Below, piece by piece: positions 30,868-39,291 of a stretch of 64,000 nucleotides of DNA (position 1 is its first letter; each line of letters opens with the position of its first letter). Source of the stretch: Rarobacter faecitabidus (lineage in GTDB: Bacteria > Actinomycetota > Actinomycetes > Actinomycetales > Cellulomonadaceae); NCBI RefSeq assembly GCF_006716265.1, contig NZ_VFOS01000001.1:1302001-1366000 (forward strand), in the 5' to 3' direction. The position numbers were made by a program, and so were the translations under genes. Under the pieces are notes generated by a model, which saw only the letters and a list, made by a program, of their open reading frames with translations, was not told the origin of the DNA and made no database searches.

Positions 30868-31719
30868 TCAGGCGCCTACCCGGAACCGAACGAATTCGGT
30901 GAGGGTTCCGCCAACCTCCTTGAGGAGCTGACCGATGGTCTTGCTCGGATCCTTTGCGAGCGGCTGCTCGAGCAGGACGACATCCTCGAAGAACTTGTTG
31001 AGACGGTTCTCCGCGATCTTCGCGATGATGTGATCCGGCTTGCTACCGCCCTCATTGCGGGCCGTCTCCTCGACGATGCGGCGCTCGTTCTCCACCACAT
31101 CGGCGGGAACGTCCTCACGGCTGAGGTATTGCGGCGAGAGGCCGGCTACGTGCTGCGCGATGTCCTTGGCAACAGCGGCACCGGCGACGTTCGTCGCGAC
31201 CAAGACACCGATCGACGGCGGCAGGCCGGCGGCGGTGTGGTGGAGGTAACTCGTGACGCGCTCGCCTGCAACGCGAGCGACGCGGCGAAGCGCCACCTTC
31301 TCGCCCAGCGTCGCGGCGGTCGTGTCGATGACCTCCTTGACCGTCTTGCCATCGGCATCGGCGGTCAGCGCGTCGGTCTCGTTCGAGGCACCAGCGGCCA
31401 CGATGGAGTCGAGTACGCGGGCGGCAAGGTTGATGAACGGGTCGGACTTCGCGACGAAGTCGGTCTCGGAGTTGAGTTCGATGATCGTGCCGACCTCGCC
31501 CTCCACCTCCTCGGACTGGCGGACACTGAGCGCGACGAGGCCCTCCGAGGTGGAGCGGTCCTCACGCTTGGCAACGCCCTTGAGGCCCTTGACGCGGATG
31601 ATCTCGATCGCGCGCTCTGGGTCGCCCTCAGCCTCGACGAGTGCCTTCTTCACATCGAGCAGGCCAGCGCCCGTACGCTCGCGCAGGGCCTTGATGTCGG
31701 CGGGGTTAATCTTCGCCAT
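30868..31719 (-). CDS. tsf: Elongation factor Ts
   Basis: Guanine-nucleotide exchange factor of EF-Tu. 283 residues: the N-terminal UBA-like region with IKALRERTGAGLLDVKKALVEAEGD, the dimer core with IIELNSETDFVAK, and a C-terminal coiled region. ATG at 31719. The gene follows rpsB after 50 bases and ends before a strong hairpin. Confidence 0.97.
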   Translation of the reverse strand: MAKINPADIKALRERTGAGLLDVKKALVEAEGDPERAIEIIRVKGLKGVAKREDRSTSEGLVALSVRQSEEVEGEVGTIIELNSETDFVAKSDPFINLAARVLDSIVAAGASNETDALTADADGKTVKEVIDTTAATLGEKVALRRVARVAGERVTSYLHHTAAGLPPSIGVLVATNVAGAAVAKDIAQHVAGLSPQYLSREDVPADVVENERRIVEETARNEGGSKPDHIIAKIAENRLNKFFEDVVLLEQPLAKDPSKTIGQLLKEVGGTLTEFVRFRVGA

Positions 31720-31769
31720 AACGTCTTGCTTCTTTCCTGTGTGGTAAGAGTCTGGAAACTGAGTCAGGC

Positions 31770-32660
31770 TCAGGCCTGCGCCTCGGCGGCGGGTGCCTCA
31801 TCAGCCGGAGCGGCCTCAGCAGCGGGTGCCTCATCAGCCGGAGCGGCCTCAGCAGCGGGTGCCTCGGTCTTCGGCGCCTCAGCGTCGGCGGAACCGGCGA
31901 GCAGTTCGGCCTCCCACTCGGCGAGCGGCTCGGCAGCGGGTGCCGCCTCCGTGGTGGAGGACGAGGCGCCAGCGCGCTCGATGAGCCCCTGGGCTGCGGC
32001 GTCGGCGATCACGCGGGTTAGCATGGCGACCGATCGAATCGCGTCATCGTTACCCGGGATCGGGTAGTCGACCAGGTCCGGGTCGCAGTTGGTGTCGAGG
32101 ATCGCGACAACCGGGATGCCCAGCTTGCGAGCCTCGTCAACCGCGAGGTGCTCCTTGTTCGTGTCCACGATCCACACCGCACTCGGAACGCGGTTCAGGT
32201 CCCGGATACCGCCGAGCGTGCGGGCGAGCTTGTCGCGCTCGCGGCGCAGGACGAGCAGTTCCTTCTTGGTGTAGCCAGAGCCGGCGACGTCGTCGAAGTT
32301 GAGCTGCTCGAGTTCCTTGAGGCGCTGCAGGCGCTTGTGCACGGTGCTGAAGTTGGTCAGCAGACCGCCAAGCCAGCGGTAGTTCACGTATGGCATGCCA
32401 ACGCGGGTCGCCTGCTCGGCGATCGCTTCCTGTGCCTGCTTCTTGGTGCCGACGAACAGGATCGAGCCACCGTGCGCGACGGTCTGCTTGACGAACTCGT
32501 AGGCATTGTCGATGTAGGACAGCGACTGCTGCAGGTCGACGATGTAGATGCCGTTGCGCTCGGTGAAGATGTAGCGCTTCATCTTGGGGTTCCAGCGGCG
32601 AGTCTGGTGTCCGAAGTGGACGCCGCTCTCGAGCAACTGGCGCATGGTTACCACAGCCAT
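31770..32660 (-). CDS. rpsB: 30S ribosomal protein S2
   Basis: Small-subunit protein recruited late in assembly. 296 residues: the core (about 1-230) with [55 protein letters not shown] and the [31 protein letters not shown] segment, then an Ala/Glu/Pro-rich tail of about 60 residues with an 11-residue unit ([11 protein letters not shown]) repeated, encoded by a 33-bp tandem DNA repeat. The ATG at 32660 has AAGGACC upstream. It is preceded by a roughly 210-base structured leader. Confidence 0.97.
   Translation of the reverse strand: MAVVTMRQLLESGVHFGHQTRRWNPKMKRYIFTERNGIYIVDLQQSLSYIDNAYEFVKQTVAHGGSILFVGTKKQAQEAIAEQATRVGMPYVNYRWLGGLLTNFSTVHKRLQRLKELEQLNFDDVAGSGYTKKELLVLRRERDKLARTLGGIRDLNRVPSAVWIVDTNKEHLAVDEARKLGIPVVAILDTNCDPDLVDYPIPGNDDAIRSVAMLTRVIADAAAQGLIERAGASSSTTEAAPAAEPLAEWEAELLAGSADAEAPKTEAPAAEAAPADEAPAAEAAPADEAPAAEAQA
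31795..31860 (-). repeat. Perfect 33-bp tandem duplication in rpsB tail
   Basis: Two identical 33-base units, 31795-31827 and 31828-31860, encode the 11-residue Pro/Ala/Glu repeat of the S2 tail. Exact identity suggests a recent duplication by slippage. Confidence 0.9.
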
Positions 32661-32871
32661 GGTGGTCCTTTCGGGCGCAACTCATGGAGTAGCGCCATCA
32701 ATCTGGCGACGTGAACGCCGCGGTGGTTGTCGGAGGCAACGTGCGATGCCTCCCCTGGTGCCAGCCGGGCTCCCGCCATGAATCTTGATTCATGGACCGG
32801 AGGGAAACCGCGCCTCACCGGTGGAACCGGTGAATGCTGGCACGCGAAGTCAGCCGACGAGGTCAGCTGCT
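32661..32871 (-). ncRNA. Structured rpsB 5' leader (candidate cis-regulatory RNA)
   Basis: The stretch between the predicted start of transcription and rpsB folds as a series of hairpins: an outer stem of GTGCCAGC (32758-32765) with GCTGGCAC (32836-32843) encloses CCATGAATC-TT-GATTCATGG (32776-32795) and TCACCGGT-GGA-ACCGGTGA (32815-32833). A separate hairpin has GGAGGCA (32732-32738) and TGCCTCC (32747-32753). The last, GGCGC-ACTC-ATG-GAGT-GCGCC (32674-32696, two A's unpaired), sits just before the ribosome binding site. The layout suggests autoregulation by S2 or another ligand; no Rfam match can be checked here. Confidence 0.6.
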
Positions 32872-32906
32872 TGGACCATCCTACCCGATTTCGCGCCGGC
32901 CACTCA
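32872..32906 (-). promoter_or_regulatory. Candidate rpsB promoter
   Basis: TAGGAT (-10) at 32878-32883 on the minus strand, with TGAGTG as a weak -35 17 bases upstream (32901-32906). Transcription would start near 32871, giving the leader listed for rpsB. Upstream to 32971 is the divergent intergenic region to the M23 gene, in which no further element is seen. Confidence 0.5.
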
Positions 32907-32971
32907 CGCGGCGGCTGGGACGAGTTATCCCCAACCCTCGTGCTGGCGTGCGGTGGTAGTAGACGGCGGGT

Positions 32972-33538
32972 ATGAGTGCTGTCATGAAGAGAATTCTGGC
33001 AGTCGTCCTGGCGTCGGCCGTGGTAGCCAGTGTGGCTCCTGCGCCGATGGCCGCACCGTGGGCCTCGTCCTCCGCGCAGGATCCTCTCGCCCACCAGCCG
33101 AACGAAGAGCCGCAATCACTACGAGGATACGAGCTTCCGCTACCGGGAACGATCGCCTCCCTAGTAATACGCGGCTTCCAGGCGCCAGCAAACCGTTATG
33201 CGGCCGGGCACCGAGGGGTCGACCTGGCGGCCGAAGCGGCGACGGCGGTGAGCGCTCCGGCGGGGGGCACCGTTACGTTCAACGGACGCGTTGCGGGCAG
33301 GCCGCTCATTGTCATCGAGCACGAGGACGGCCTGAGGTCGACGCTCGAACCCGTCGAGTCGGATTTGTCCTCCGGCACAGTTGTCGTGCGTGGACAGTCG
33401 GTTGGCGAGGTTGCGACCGGACACGACTGCCGCGGAGCGGCCACATGCTTGCACTGGGGCGTGCGCAACCCGCGCGGCGATTATCTCAATCCGCTGATGC
33501 TCCTGGGAGTCATCGCAATCCGCCTGTATCCCTCCTGA
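32972..33538 (+). CDS. Secreted M23/LytM-like protein, probably degenerate
   Basis: 188 residues with a signal peptide (about 1-28, ending PMAAP or APMAA) and a LytM-fold domain (about 52-180). Zinc ligands H80 and D84 in YAAGHRGVDLA and H161 in LHWGV are present, but the first His of the usual HxH is Cys (C159 in TCLHWG), and the YxHL His is replaced by Glu in LEPVESD. Both general-base histidines thus appear missing. C153 and C159 may form a disulfide. It lies divergent from rpsB, where actinobacteria commonly carry a relative. It may bind rather than cut peptidoglycan. The start could also be the second Met (codon 5). Confidence 0.8.
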   Translation: MSAVMKRILAVVLASAVVASVAPAPMAAPWASSSAQDPLAHQPNEEPQSLRGYELPLPGTIASLVIRGFQAPANRYAAGHRGVDLAAEAATAVSAPAGGTVTFNGRVAGRPLIVIEHEDGLRSTLEPVESDLSSGTVVVRGQSVGEVATGHDCRGAATCLHWGVRNPRGDYLNPLMLLGVIAIRLYPS

Positions 33539-33598
33539 GCCCGCATCCCTCCTGACGCGCAGTTCGATCTTCCGGTATTGCGCGGCACGTCACCCTCG

Positions 33599-33620
33599 CG
33601 GTGCGTGCCTGCCCGCACCG
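33599..33620. terminator. Hairpin between M23 gene and whiG
   Basis: CGGTGCG (33599-33605) pairs with CGCACCG (33614-33620) around an 8-base loop in the short convergent gap between the two stop codons. Modest stem; low T content. Confidence 0.4.
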
Positions 33621-33648
33621 GAACGCGAACCGCTTACGGCAGCTCGGG

Positions 33649-34584
33649 TTACCGCACTCCCATGTCGGTGAGCTGAGACCGGAGTTGCTTCATCGCCCCG
33701 GAGTGGAGTTGCGAAATGCGGGACTCGGTGACGCCAAGGATGGCGCCGATCTCGCTGAGCGTCAGGGATTCGAAGTAGTAGAGCATCAGGATCAGTCGGT
33801 CACGATTGCCGAGTCGGCTGACGACATCGAAAAGAATGCGGCGCTGCTCGCCTGATTCGTAACTACCAGCCGGATCGTCAACGTCGTGGTGAGACGGCTG
33901 CGACGGGGCGAGGCGCTGCTCGATCCCATCCCCGAGGGCCAGGAGCTCATCGAGCGCCACGATGGAGGAACTCGAATTCGCAGACTCGATGTGATGAAGT
34001 TCGCCAAGCGCGATACCCAGGTGATCGGCCAGTTCCTCGCGAGACGGGGCCCGGCGCAGCCTAGCCTCGAGCTCTTCGACGGCCCGCTCCAGGCTTCGCG
34101 CCTTCGCTCGAACAGAGCGCGGCACCCAGTCCATTGAGCGCAGTCCGTCGATGATGGCGCCACGCACGCGCGTCTGGGCGTAGGTCTCGAAGCGGATGTC
34201 CCGATCTGGATCGAATTTGTCGATCGCGTCGATGAGTCCGAACATGCCGTAGGAGACGAGGTCGGCCTGCTCCACCGTGTTCGGCAGCCGCATGCCTATG
34301 CGCGTGGCCACCTGGCCGACGAGCGGGCTGTAGAACAGAATCAGTTTCTCGCGAGCGGCCAACGCGCGCGTCATGCGGTAGTAGGTCCATACGTCCCGGA
34401 TCTCACCGTTTTCGAGGTCAACCACCTGTGCATCGCTCGGGTCGGCGCGCAGCGCCACCTCGTGGACGGGTTTCGCTCGCTCGTCCCGCCGCGCAAACAA
34501 CAGGCCCGAACGAGCCGTGGTCCTGGTCGCAGCGGTTTGAGTCGCGCCTTCCACCTCTGTCGCATTCATGCTGGCAGCGTTCAT
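33649..34584 (-). CDS. whiG: Sigma factor WhiG/FliA (sigma-28 family)
   Basis: Group 3 sigma factor for motility or sporulation genes; in Streptomyces WhiG starts aerial spore septation. 311 residues: region 2 with YSPLVGQVATRIGMRLPN, LVSYGMFGLIDAIDKFDPDRDIRFETYAQTRVRGAIIDGLRSMDWVPRSVR, region 3 (about 165-220) and region 4 with DRLILMLYYFESLTLSEIGAILGVTESRISQLHSGAMKQL. The start at 34584 has GAAGGGAAC upstream; a GTG 33 bases earlier overlaps xerC. It overlaps no neighbour and lies downstream of xerC, as in Streptomyces-like order. The N-terminal 35 residues are variable. No anti-sigma gene is next to it. Confidence 0.93.
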   Translation of the reverse strand: MNAASMNATEVEGATQTAATRTTARSGLLFARRDERAKPVHEVALRADPSDAQVVDLENGEIRDVWTYYRMTRALAAREKLILFYSPLVGQVATRIGMRLPNTVEQADLVSYGMFGLIDAIDKFDPDRDIRFETYAQTRVRGAIIDGLRSMDWVPRSVRAKARSLERAVEELEARLRRAPSREELADHLGIALGELHHIESANSSSSIVALDELLALGDGIEQRLAPSQPSHHDVDDPAGSYESGEQRRILFDVVSRLGNRDRLILMLYYFESLTLSEIGAILGVTESRISQLHSGAMKQLRSQLTDMGVR

Positions 34585-34609
34585 TCGGAGAGTTCCCTTC
34601 AACAGACCG

Positions 34610-35557
34610 TCACGCACGCGGGTGCGCTTGGCGGTAGATGGACTTCAGTCGTTCGACCGAGACGTGCGTGTAGCGTTGCGTCGTTGCAATGCTCGAATGT
34701 CCCAGTAACTCCTGAACTGATCTTAGGTCAGCTCCGCCTTCAATTAAATGGGTGGCGGCGCTGTGCCTCAAGGCGTGGGGCGAGATGTCAGTGATTTCCG
34801 CGTTAATGCAGGCCCGATGCACCGATTCGCGGATCTGCCGAACTCCCCACCTGCCCCCGCGCGTGCCGAGGAACAACGCATGCGAGGTAGTGCCTCGGCC
34901 AGCGGAGGCCATCGTGGGGCGGCCCGCTGTCAGCCAGGTCTGCAATGCGCTGGCCGCTGGGGCCCCGAGGGGAACGACCCGGTCCTTCGAGCCCTTGCCG
35001 TGTAGCAGGACGAATCGACCGGAGAGATCCAGGTCGTCCACGTCGATCGCGGCGATCTCGGCGATCCTCGCTCCCGTGCCGTACATGAGTTCGAGGCAGG
35101 CCCACAGGCGCAACTCCTCCGGAGCCTGCGTTTCGTCGTAGTCCGCCCGCGCGGTGTTCAGCAGCGTGGCGGCCGCCTCGACGTGCAGGACCGCAGGAAG
35201 GCGGCTGGGGAGGGACGGGGCGGGAATCCGCCCGATACCGGACGGTGCCTCGCCGGTTCGCGCCAGCCAGTCGCTGTATGCGCGGATGCTTGCGCGGCGG
35301 CGCGCAATCGTTGACTTGGCAAGCCCGTTGCGAGTCCCCGCAGCCAACCAGCGGCGCGCATGTGCCACGGTCACTTCGCCGGCCGTGAGGTCCGGTACTG
35401 CGAGGAAATCCCGGTACGTCCGCAGATCCGCTAGGTAGCCGCGCACGGTCCCCTCCGACAACCCGCGCCTGCTTCGCAAGTACTCCTCGAAGCGATCGAG
35501 GCACGAAGGCGCAGCTCGGTGCGCGCTTTCGCGACCTGTTGCCTGAGTCACACTCAT
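34610..35557 (-). CDS. xerC: Tyrosine recombinase XerC
   Basis: Site-specific recombinase that resolves chromosome dimers at dif. About 315 residues: SAM-like core-binding domain (about 20-105), and a catalytic domain with the Arg in ELMYGTGARIAEIAAIDVDDLD, the KGSKDRVVPLG strand, SPHALRHSAATHLIEGGADLRSVQELLGHSSIATTQRYTHV carrying HxxR, His and the catalytic Tyr. The start is uncertain: ATG at 35557, or ATG at 35575 giving six more residues; neither has a ribosome binding site. A CATAAT hexamer overlaps the earlier ATG and would give a very short leader. It precedes whiG with a 25-base gap. Confidence 0.94.
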   Translation of the reverse strand: MSVTQATGRESAHRAAPSCLDRFEEYLRSRRGLSEGTVRGYLADLRTYRDFLAVPDLTAGEVTVAHARRWLAAGTRNGLAKSTIARRRASIRAYSDWLARTGEAPSGIGRIPAPSLPSRLPAVLHVEAAATLLNTARADYDETQAPEELRLWACLELMYGTGARIAEIAAIDVDDLDLSGRFVLLHGKGSKDRVVPLGAPAASALQTWLTAGRPTMASAGRGTTSHALFLGTRGGRWGVRQIRESVHRACINAEITDISPHALRHSAATHLIEGGADLRSVQELLGHSSIATTQRYTHVSVERLKSIYRQAHPRA

Positions 35558-35662
35558 GTGGCAACCGTTGTCCATTATGTTCGGAAAAGCAAGTCTCGCT
35601 CGGTCGTCGGATGAATTTCGTTACTCTCCTGTGGCCGGACGGAACCACCGGCAATCTGCCGT

Positions 35663-36871
35663 TCACCTGCTCGAATCAATCAACTCCCACCCTCGACCCC
35701 GCCAGGTTGCCTCGCCCCGCGCCTCTAGTTCACCGAGCACCGCGAGGGACGTGTTGGTCGCGAGCCCGGTGACTTCGACGATCTCGTCGATACTCACTCC
35801 CCGCCGCCGCGCGCGCAACGCACTGCGCACCACGTCCATGGCGTCGGTAAGCCACGTCGGCGCGGACTCCTGAGGCTCGCGCAACTCACCCTGCACGCCA
35901 GCCATCACGATATCCGCATCGGACGCCGCCAAATCCCCGAACGGCCTCACCAACTCCACGATGTGTTGTGCCCTCGACACGAGGACGGCCATGCCGCTGC
36001 GGATCAGTTCGTGGCAGCCCGCAGAGACCCGCGATGTCACCGGCCCTGGCACGGCGCCGAGCGGGCGCACTAGGCTCGATGCCTGCCTCGCGGTGGACAT
36101 CGCTCCCGACCGCAGGCCAGCCTCGACGACGACCGTCGCGTCCCCGAGTGCAGCGATCAGGCGATTCCGCTTCAGGAATCGGGATCTCAACGGCTGGGCA
36201 CCGGGACCTAGTTCACTCACGACGGCACCCCCGCGCTCGCAGATGGCGGCGAGCATGGCTGCGTTCGCCCGCGGGTAGAACTGATCGATCCCACCCGCCA
36301 GGAAAGCGATCGTGGGGCCTCCCACTCCCAATGCCCCTCGGTGCGCCGCGGCGTCGATACCGAACGCTCCACCCGAGACCACGGCGATACCCTGGCTCGC
36401 GAGATCGGCGGACATCTCCCCCGCCCTCCCCACGCCATACGCGGTCGCGGCCCGCGCCCCGACGATTGCGACGGCAGAGCGCGAGACAGCCCCGAGATCC
36501 GGGTTCCCTCGGACCCAGAGGCACAACGGCGCCTCGTCCGCGAGGTCGTCGAGCTTGACCGGCCACCCGGAATCGCCGGGTACGAGCGTGCGCGCACCAA
36601 CGCTCTCAATTGCCCGGTGGACGCCGGGGAGATCTATTGTCCGGGCATGCTCGTACCAGCGTTTGACGCTCCTGCGGAGCGATGCGGGCACGTGATGGTT
36701 GCCGCCAGATTCTAGGCGGTGCCCCTGCTCGCGCAGCCACTCCCAGGAATCCATGGCACCTAGTTGCTGGACGAGGGCAATCGCGCGGATCTCCCCTGGC
36801 TCCGTGACCATGGCCCATGACATTCTCGCCTGACGCTCGTCCGGCGCAGCGGCTGGAATTGGCCCAGTCAT
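35663..36871 (-). CDS. dprA: DNA processing protein DprA
   Basis: Single-strand DNA-binding protein that loads RecA during natural transformation. 402 residues: N-terminal SAM-like region (about 1-110), a Rossmann domain (about 135-310) with VAIVGARAATAYG, SGGAFGIDAAAHRGAL, the FLAGGIDQFYPRANAAML motif and SGAMSTARQA, and a C-terminal winged-helix (about 340-400). The ATG at 36871 overlaps the comM stop by four bases (ATGA); a reading frame upstream of this start lies in comM and is not used. Its operon is yraN-comM-dprA. Confidence 0.95.
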   Translation of the reverse strand: MTGPIPAAAPDERQARMSWAMVTEPGEIRAIALVQQLGAMDSWEWLREQGHRLESGGNHHVPASLRRSVKRWYEHARTIDLPGVHRAIESVGARTLVPGDSGWPVKLDDLADEAPLCLWVRGNPDLGAVSRSAVAIVGARAATAYGVGRAGEMSADLASQGIAVVSGGAFGIDAAAHRGALGVGGPTIAFLAGGIDQFYPRANAAMLAAICERGGAVVSELGPGAQPLRSRFLKRNRLIAALGDATVVVEAGLRSGAMSTARQASSLVRPLGAVPGPVTSRVSAGCHELIRSGMAVLVSRAQHIVELVRPFGDLAASDADIVMAGVQGELREPQESAPTWLTDAMDVVRSALRARRRGVSIDEIVEVTGLATNTSLAVLGELEARGEATWRGRGWELIDSSR

Positions 36872-38430
36872 CGCATCGATCCCACCGAGCGCATCGCAAG
36901 GGCCGCATCGATCTCCTCGCGTCCCGGGGACACTCGTCCGGCCAGGTCGGCCATCGTCCATGCAACCCGCGCCACTCGATCGGCGGCCCGCATGGATATG
37001 TGTCCGAGGCTGATCGCGTTATGCAGTGGCTGCAGAATCTTCGGATCGGCCGCCCACCGTTCGCGTAGCCAGGAGCCGGGCACCTGCGAGTTCAGTGTCC
37101 ATTCCGTTCCCCGCAGGCGCTCCGCAGCGGCTCGGCGGGCCTCCGCCACTCGCTGCGCGACAGCGGCGGAACTCTCGCCGCCAGTTCCATGCAGCGTCCC
37201 GATTCCGGTAGGGCTGACGTGACAGTGGAGATCCACCCGGTCCAACAGTGGTCCGGAAAGGCGAGAGAAATACCTGCGCTGAACCAGCGAGGTGCAGCCG
37301 CAATCGTCGAGTGCTTTGCCGCACGGGCACGGATTGGCTGCCATCACGAGTTGGAAGCGCGCCGGATAGCGCGCCACTCCGCCACTACGATGGATGGTCA
37401 ATTCTCCGGCCTCGATCGGCTGGCGCAGGGTCTGCAAGACGCGTCCGGCGAACTCCGGAACCTCGTCGAGGAACAATATGCCGCGATGCGCGAGCGATAC
37501 CGCACCTGGCCGGGGCAGCCCGCTGCCCCCGCCCACGAGCGCGGCAGCCGTCGCCGTATGGTGAGGCGACTGAAACGGCGGACGCCGGATCAGCCCTGCC
37601 GAGGCATCCAGGGTTCCCGCGAGGGAATGGATGGCCGTTACCTCCACCGCGTGCTCGTCGTTCAAGTCCGGCAGGATCGTCGACAGCCGCTGCGCGAGCA
37701 TCGTCTTTCCGGTCCCGGGCGCGCCGACCATGAAGAGGTGATGGCCCCCTGCCGCGGCTATCTCGAGCGCGTGGCGGGCCTCGTGCTGGCCGACGACGTC
37801 GGCCAGGTCCGGTGCACGATGCGCGGGTCGTGCCACGGGCGCACCGGGAGGAGCGACGGCCTCCGGTGCCGGAGGCTCGACATCGGCGCCCAGCCTCGCC
37901 GCTACCTCGAGCAGGGAGTTCACCCCGATTATCTCGGCGCCAGGAACGAGCCGGGCTTCTGCGGCGTTCTGCTCGGGGACGATGATCCTCGCCGGCCCGG
38001 ACGCCATGGCCGCTGAGACCGCGGGCAGAACGCCCCTGACCGGATGCACACGACCGTCCAGGCCCAGTTCGCCGAGACATACGGTGGTGGCGGCGCGTTC
38101 CGGGTCAACCACAAGTCCCGCCGCCAGGATGGCGACCGCGATAGACACATCGAACACGGAGCCACGCTTGGGCAGAGAAGCGGGTGCCAGGTTGACGGTG
38201 ATGCGGCGCTGGGGCAATCGCAACCCCGAGCACGACATGGCTGCCCGAACCCGGTCGCGAGCCTCTGCGAGGGAGGCGTCCGGCAACCCGACGATGACAA
38301 AGCCCGGAACGCCGTTGGCGAGGTGCGCCTCGACGTCCACCAGATGGCCCGACATCCCCACTAATCCGACACTGAGCGATCTGCCGAGCTTTCCGCGGAT
38401 GCGAGCCTCGCCAGACACCGTCGCGGTCAC
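36868..38430 (-). CDS. ComM/YifB-family ATPase (Mg-chelatase-like)
   Basis: ComM-like hexameric helicase that promotes branch migration in natural transformation. 520 residues: an N-terminal Lon-like domain (about 1-170, with GLVGMSGHLVDVEAHLANGVPGFVIVGLPDASLAEARDRVRAA), the AAA+ motor with Walker A GAPGTGKTMLAQRL (about 228-241), Walker B region and sensor arms, and a C-terminal Mg-chelatase-like helical domain. The start is a GTG at 38430 overlapping the yraN stop by four bases (GTGA); the longer frame would extend into yraN. Coupled to dprA. Confidence 0.94.
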   Translation of the reverse strand: MTATVSGEARIRGKLGRSLSVGLVGMSGHLVDVEAHLANGVPGFVIVGLPDASLAEARDRVRAAMSCSGLRLPQRRITVNLAPASLPKRGSVFDVSIAVAILAAGLVVDPERAATTVCLGELGLDGRVHPVRGVLPAVSAAMASGPARIIVPEQNAAEARLVPGAEIIGVNSLLEVAARLGADVEPPAPEAVAPPGAPVARPAHRAPDLADVVGQHEARHALEIAAAGGHHLFMVGAPGTGKTMLAQRLSTILPDLNDEHAVEVTAIHSLAGTLDASAGLIRRPPFQSPHHTATAAALVGGGSGLPRPGAVSLAHRGILFLDEVPEFAGRVLQTLRQPIEAGELTIHRSGGVARYPARFQLVMAANPCPCGKALDDCGCTSLVQRRYFSRLSGPLLDRVDLHCHVSPTGIGTLHGTGGESSAAVAQRVAEARRAAAERLRGTEWTLNSQVPGSWLRERWAADPKILQPLHNAISLGHISMRAADRVARVAWTMADLAGRVSPGREEIDAALAMRSVGSMR

Positions 38431-38867
38431 AGTGTCACCCCGTGAAGGTACTCGCAGTCGAGGTATGTCCCCTGCTGCAGAATTGCGGCGACGTCGATGC
38501 GTACGGTTCCCGCGCGAACGTCCGGGTGTTCGCTCAGCCACTGTGCCGCGAGTCTGCCCAAGCGTTGCAGCTTCCGGTCATCGACGGCCTCGGCAGGGTG
38601 CCCGAAATTCAGCGAACTGCGCGTCTTGACCTCGATGATCGCCAGCTCATGGCCGTCCATCGCCACGATGTCGATCTCGCCGAACCGGCACGACCAGTTG
38701 CGGTCGAGCAGCGTCCATCCCCAGTCCTCGATCAGCGCAACGACGGTGTCCTCGCCACGGCGGCCGAGTTCGATCCGCCTGGTGTCAGGCGTCGGCGCCA
38801 CATCGTCGCGCGAAATCGCCTCCGTCTTGGCTTGAGCGGGGGGTGCGGTCCTCGGTGCGTTGTTCAC
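38427..38867 (-). CDS. UPF0102 protein YraN (endonuclease-like)
   Basis: 146 residues of the YraN family, a Holliday-junction-resolvase-like PD-(D/E)XK fold of unproven function. After a 30-residue polar N-terminal extension the core shows RRGEDTVVALIEDWGWTLLDRNWSCRFGEIDIVAMDGHELAIIEVKTR, holding the Asp, Glu and Lys of the PD-(D/E)xK site. The start is a GTG at 38867 without a clear ribosome binding site. It heads the yraN-comM-dprA run, downstream of DUF2469. Confidence 0.9.
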   Translation of the reverse strand: MNNAPRTAPPAQAKTEAISRDDVAPTPDTRRIELGRRGEDTVVALIEDWGWTLLDRNWSCRFGEIDIVAMDGHELAIIEVKTRSSLNFGHPAEAVDDRKLQRLGRLAAQWLSEHPDVRAGTVRIDVAAILQQGTYLDCEYLHGVTL

Positions 38868-38931
38868 GCTTCAAGGGTGGCGAATCGGCGCGCTGGGCAC
38901 GCGTCGAAAGCGGGGTTGTGGAGAACTTAAT

Positions 38932-38958
38932 GGCGGATCGAGCGCTCAGGCATCCGCC
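38932..38958 (-). terminator. Terminator hairpin after DUF2469 gene
   Basis: ATCCGCC (38952-38958, its last base being the first base of the stop region) pairs with GGCGGAT (38932-38938); loop 13 bases includes GAGCGCTC. On the minus strand it is followed by ATTAAGTT, a modest T-rich tail. Confidence 0.6.
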
Positions 38959-39257
38959 TAGAGGTCGATGTCCGTCTTCGCCAGCTCTTCGACGTTGACG
39001 TCCTTGAAGGTGACCACTCGCACGGACTTGACGAACCTTTTACTCCGGTAGACATCCCAAACCCACGCATCCTGGAGCCGCAATTCGAAGTAGACCTCGC
39101 CGGCGGCGGACCGCACCTGCAGGTCCACGAAGTTCGCCAGGTAGAACCGCCGTTCCGTCTCAATGACGTAGGAGAAGAGCCGCGCCACGTCGCGATATTC
39201 GCGATACAGCGCGAGTTCCATGTCGGTCTCGTAGTTCTCGAGTTCTTCGCCGCTCAC
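38958..39257 (-). CDS. DUF2469 protein
   Basis: 99-residue actinobacterial protein of unknown function with the family core YETDMELALYREYRDVARLFSYVIETERRFYLANFVDLQVR, the EVYFELRLQDAWVWDVYR motif and RFVKSVRVVTFKDVNVEEL. The GTG at 39257 gives the conserved N-terminus SGEELENYETD; the ATG-ATG a few bases upstream is followed at once by TAG. A weak AGGA lies 14 bases upstream. It is next to rnhB (35-base gap), as in other actinobacteria. Confidence 0.88.
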   Translation of the reverse strand: MSGEELENYETDMELALYREYRDVARLFSYVIETERRFYLANFVDLQVRSAAGEVYFELRLQDAWVWDVYRSKRFVKSVRVVTFKDVNVEELAKTDIDL

Positions 39258-39291
39258 TAGATCATCATGTCCTATCTTGCTGCGATACGTG

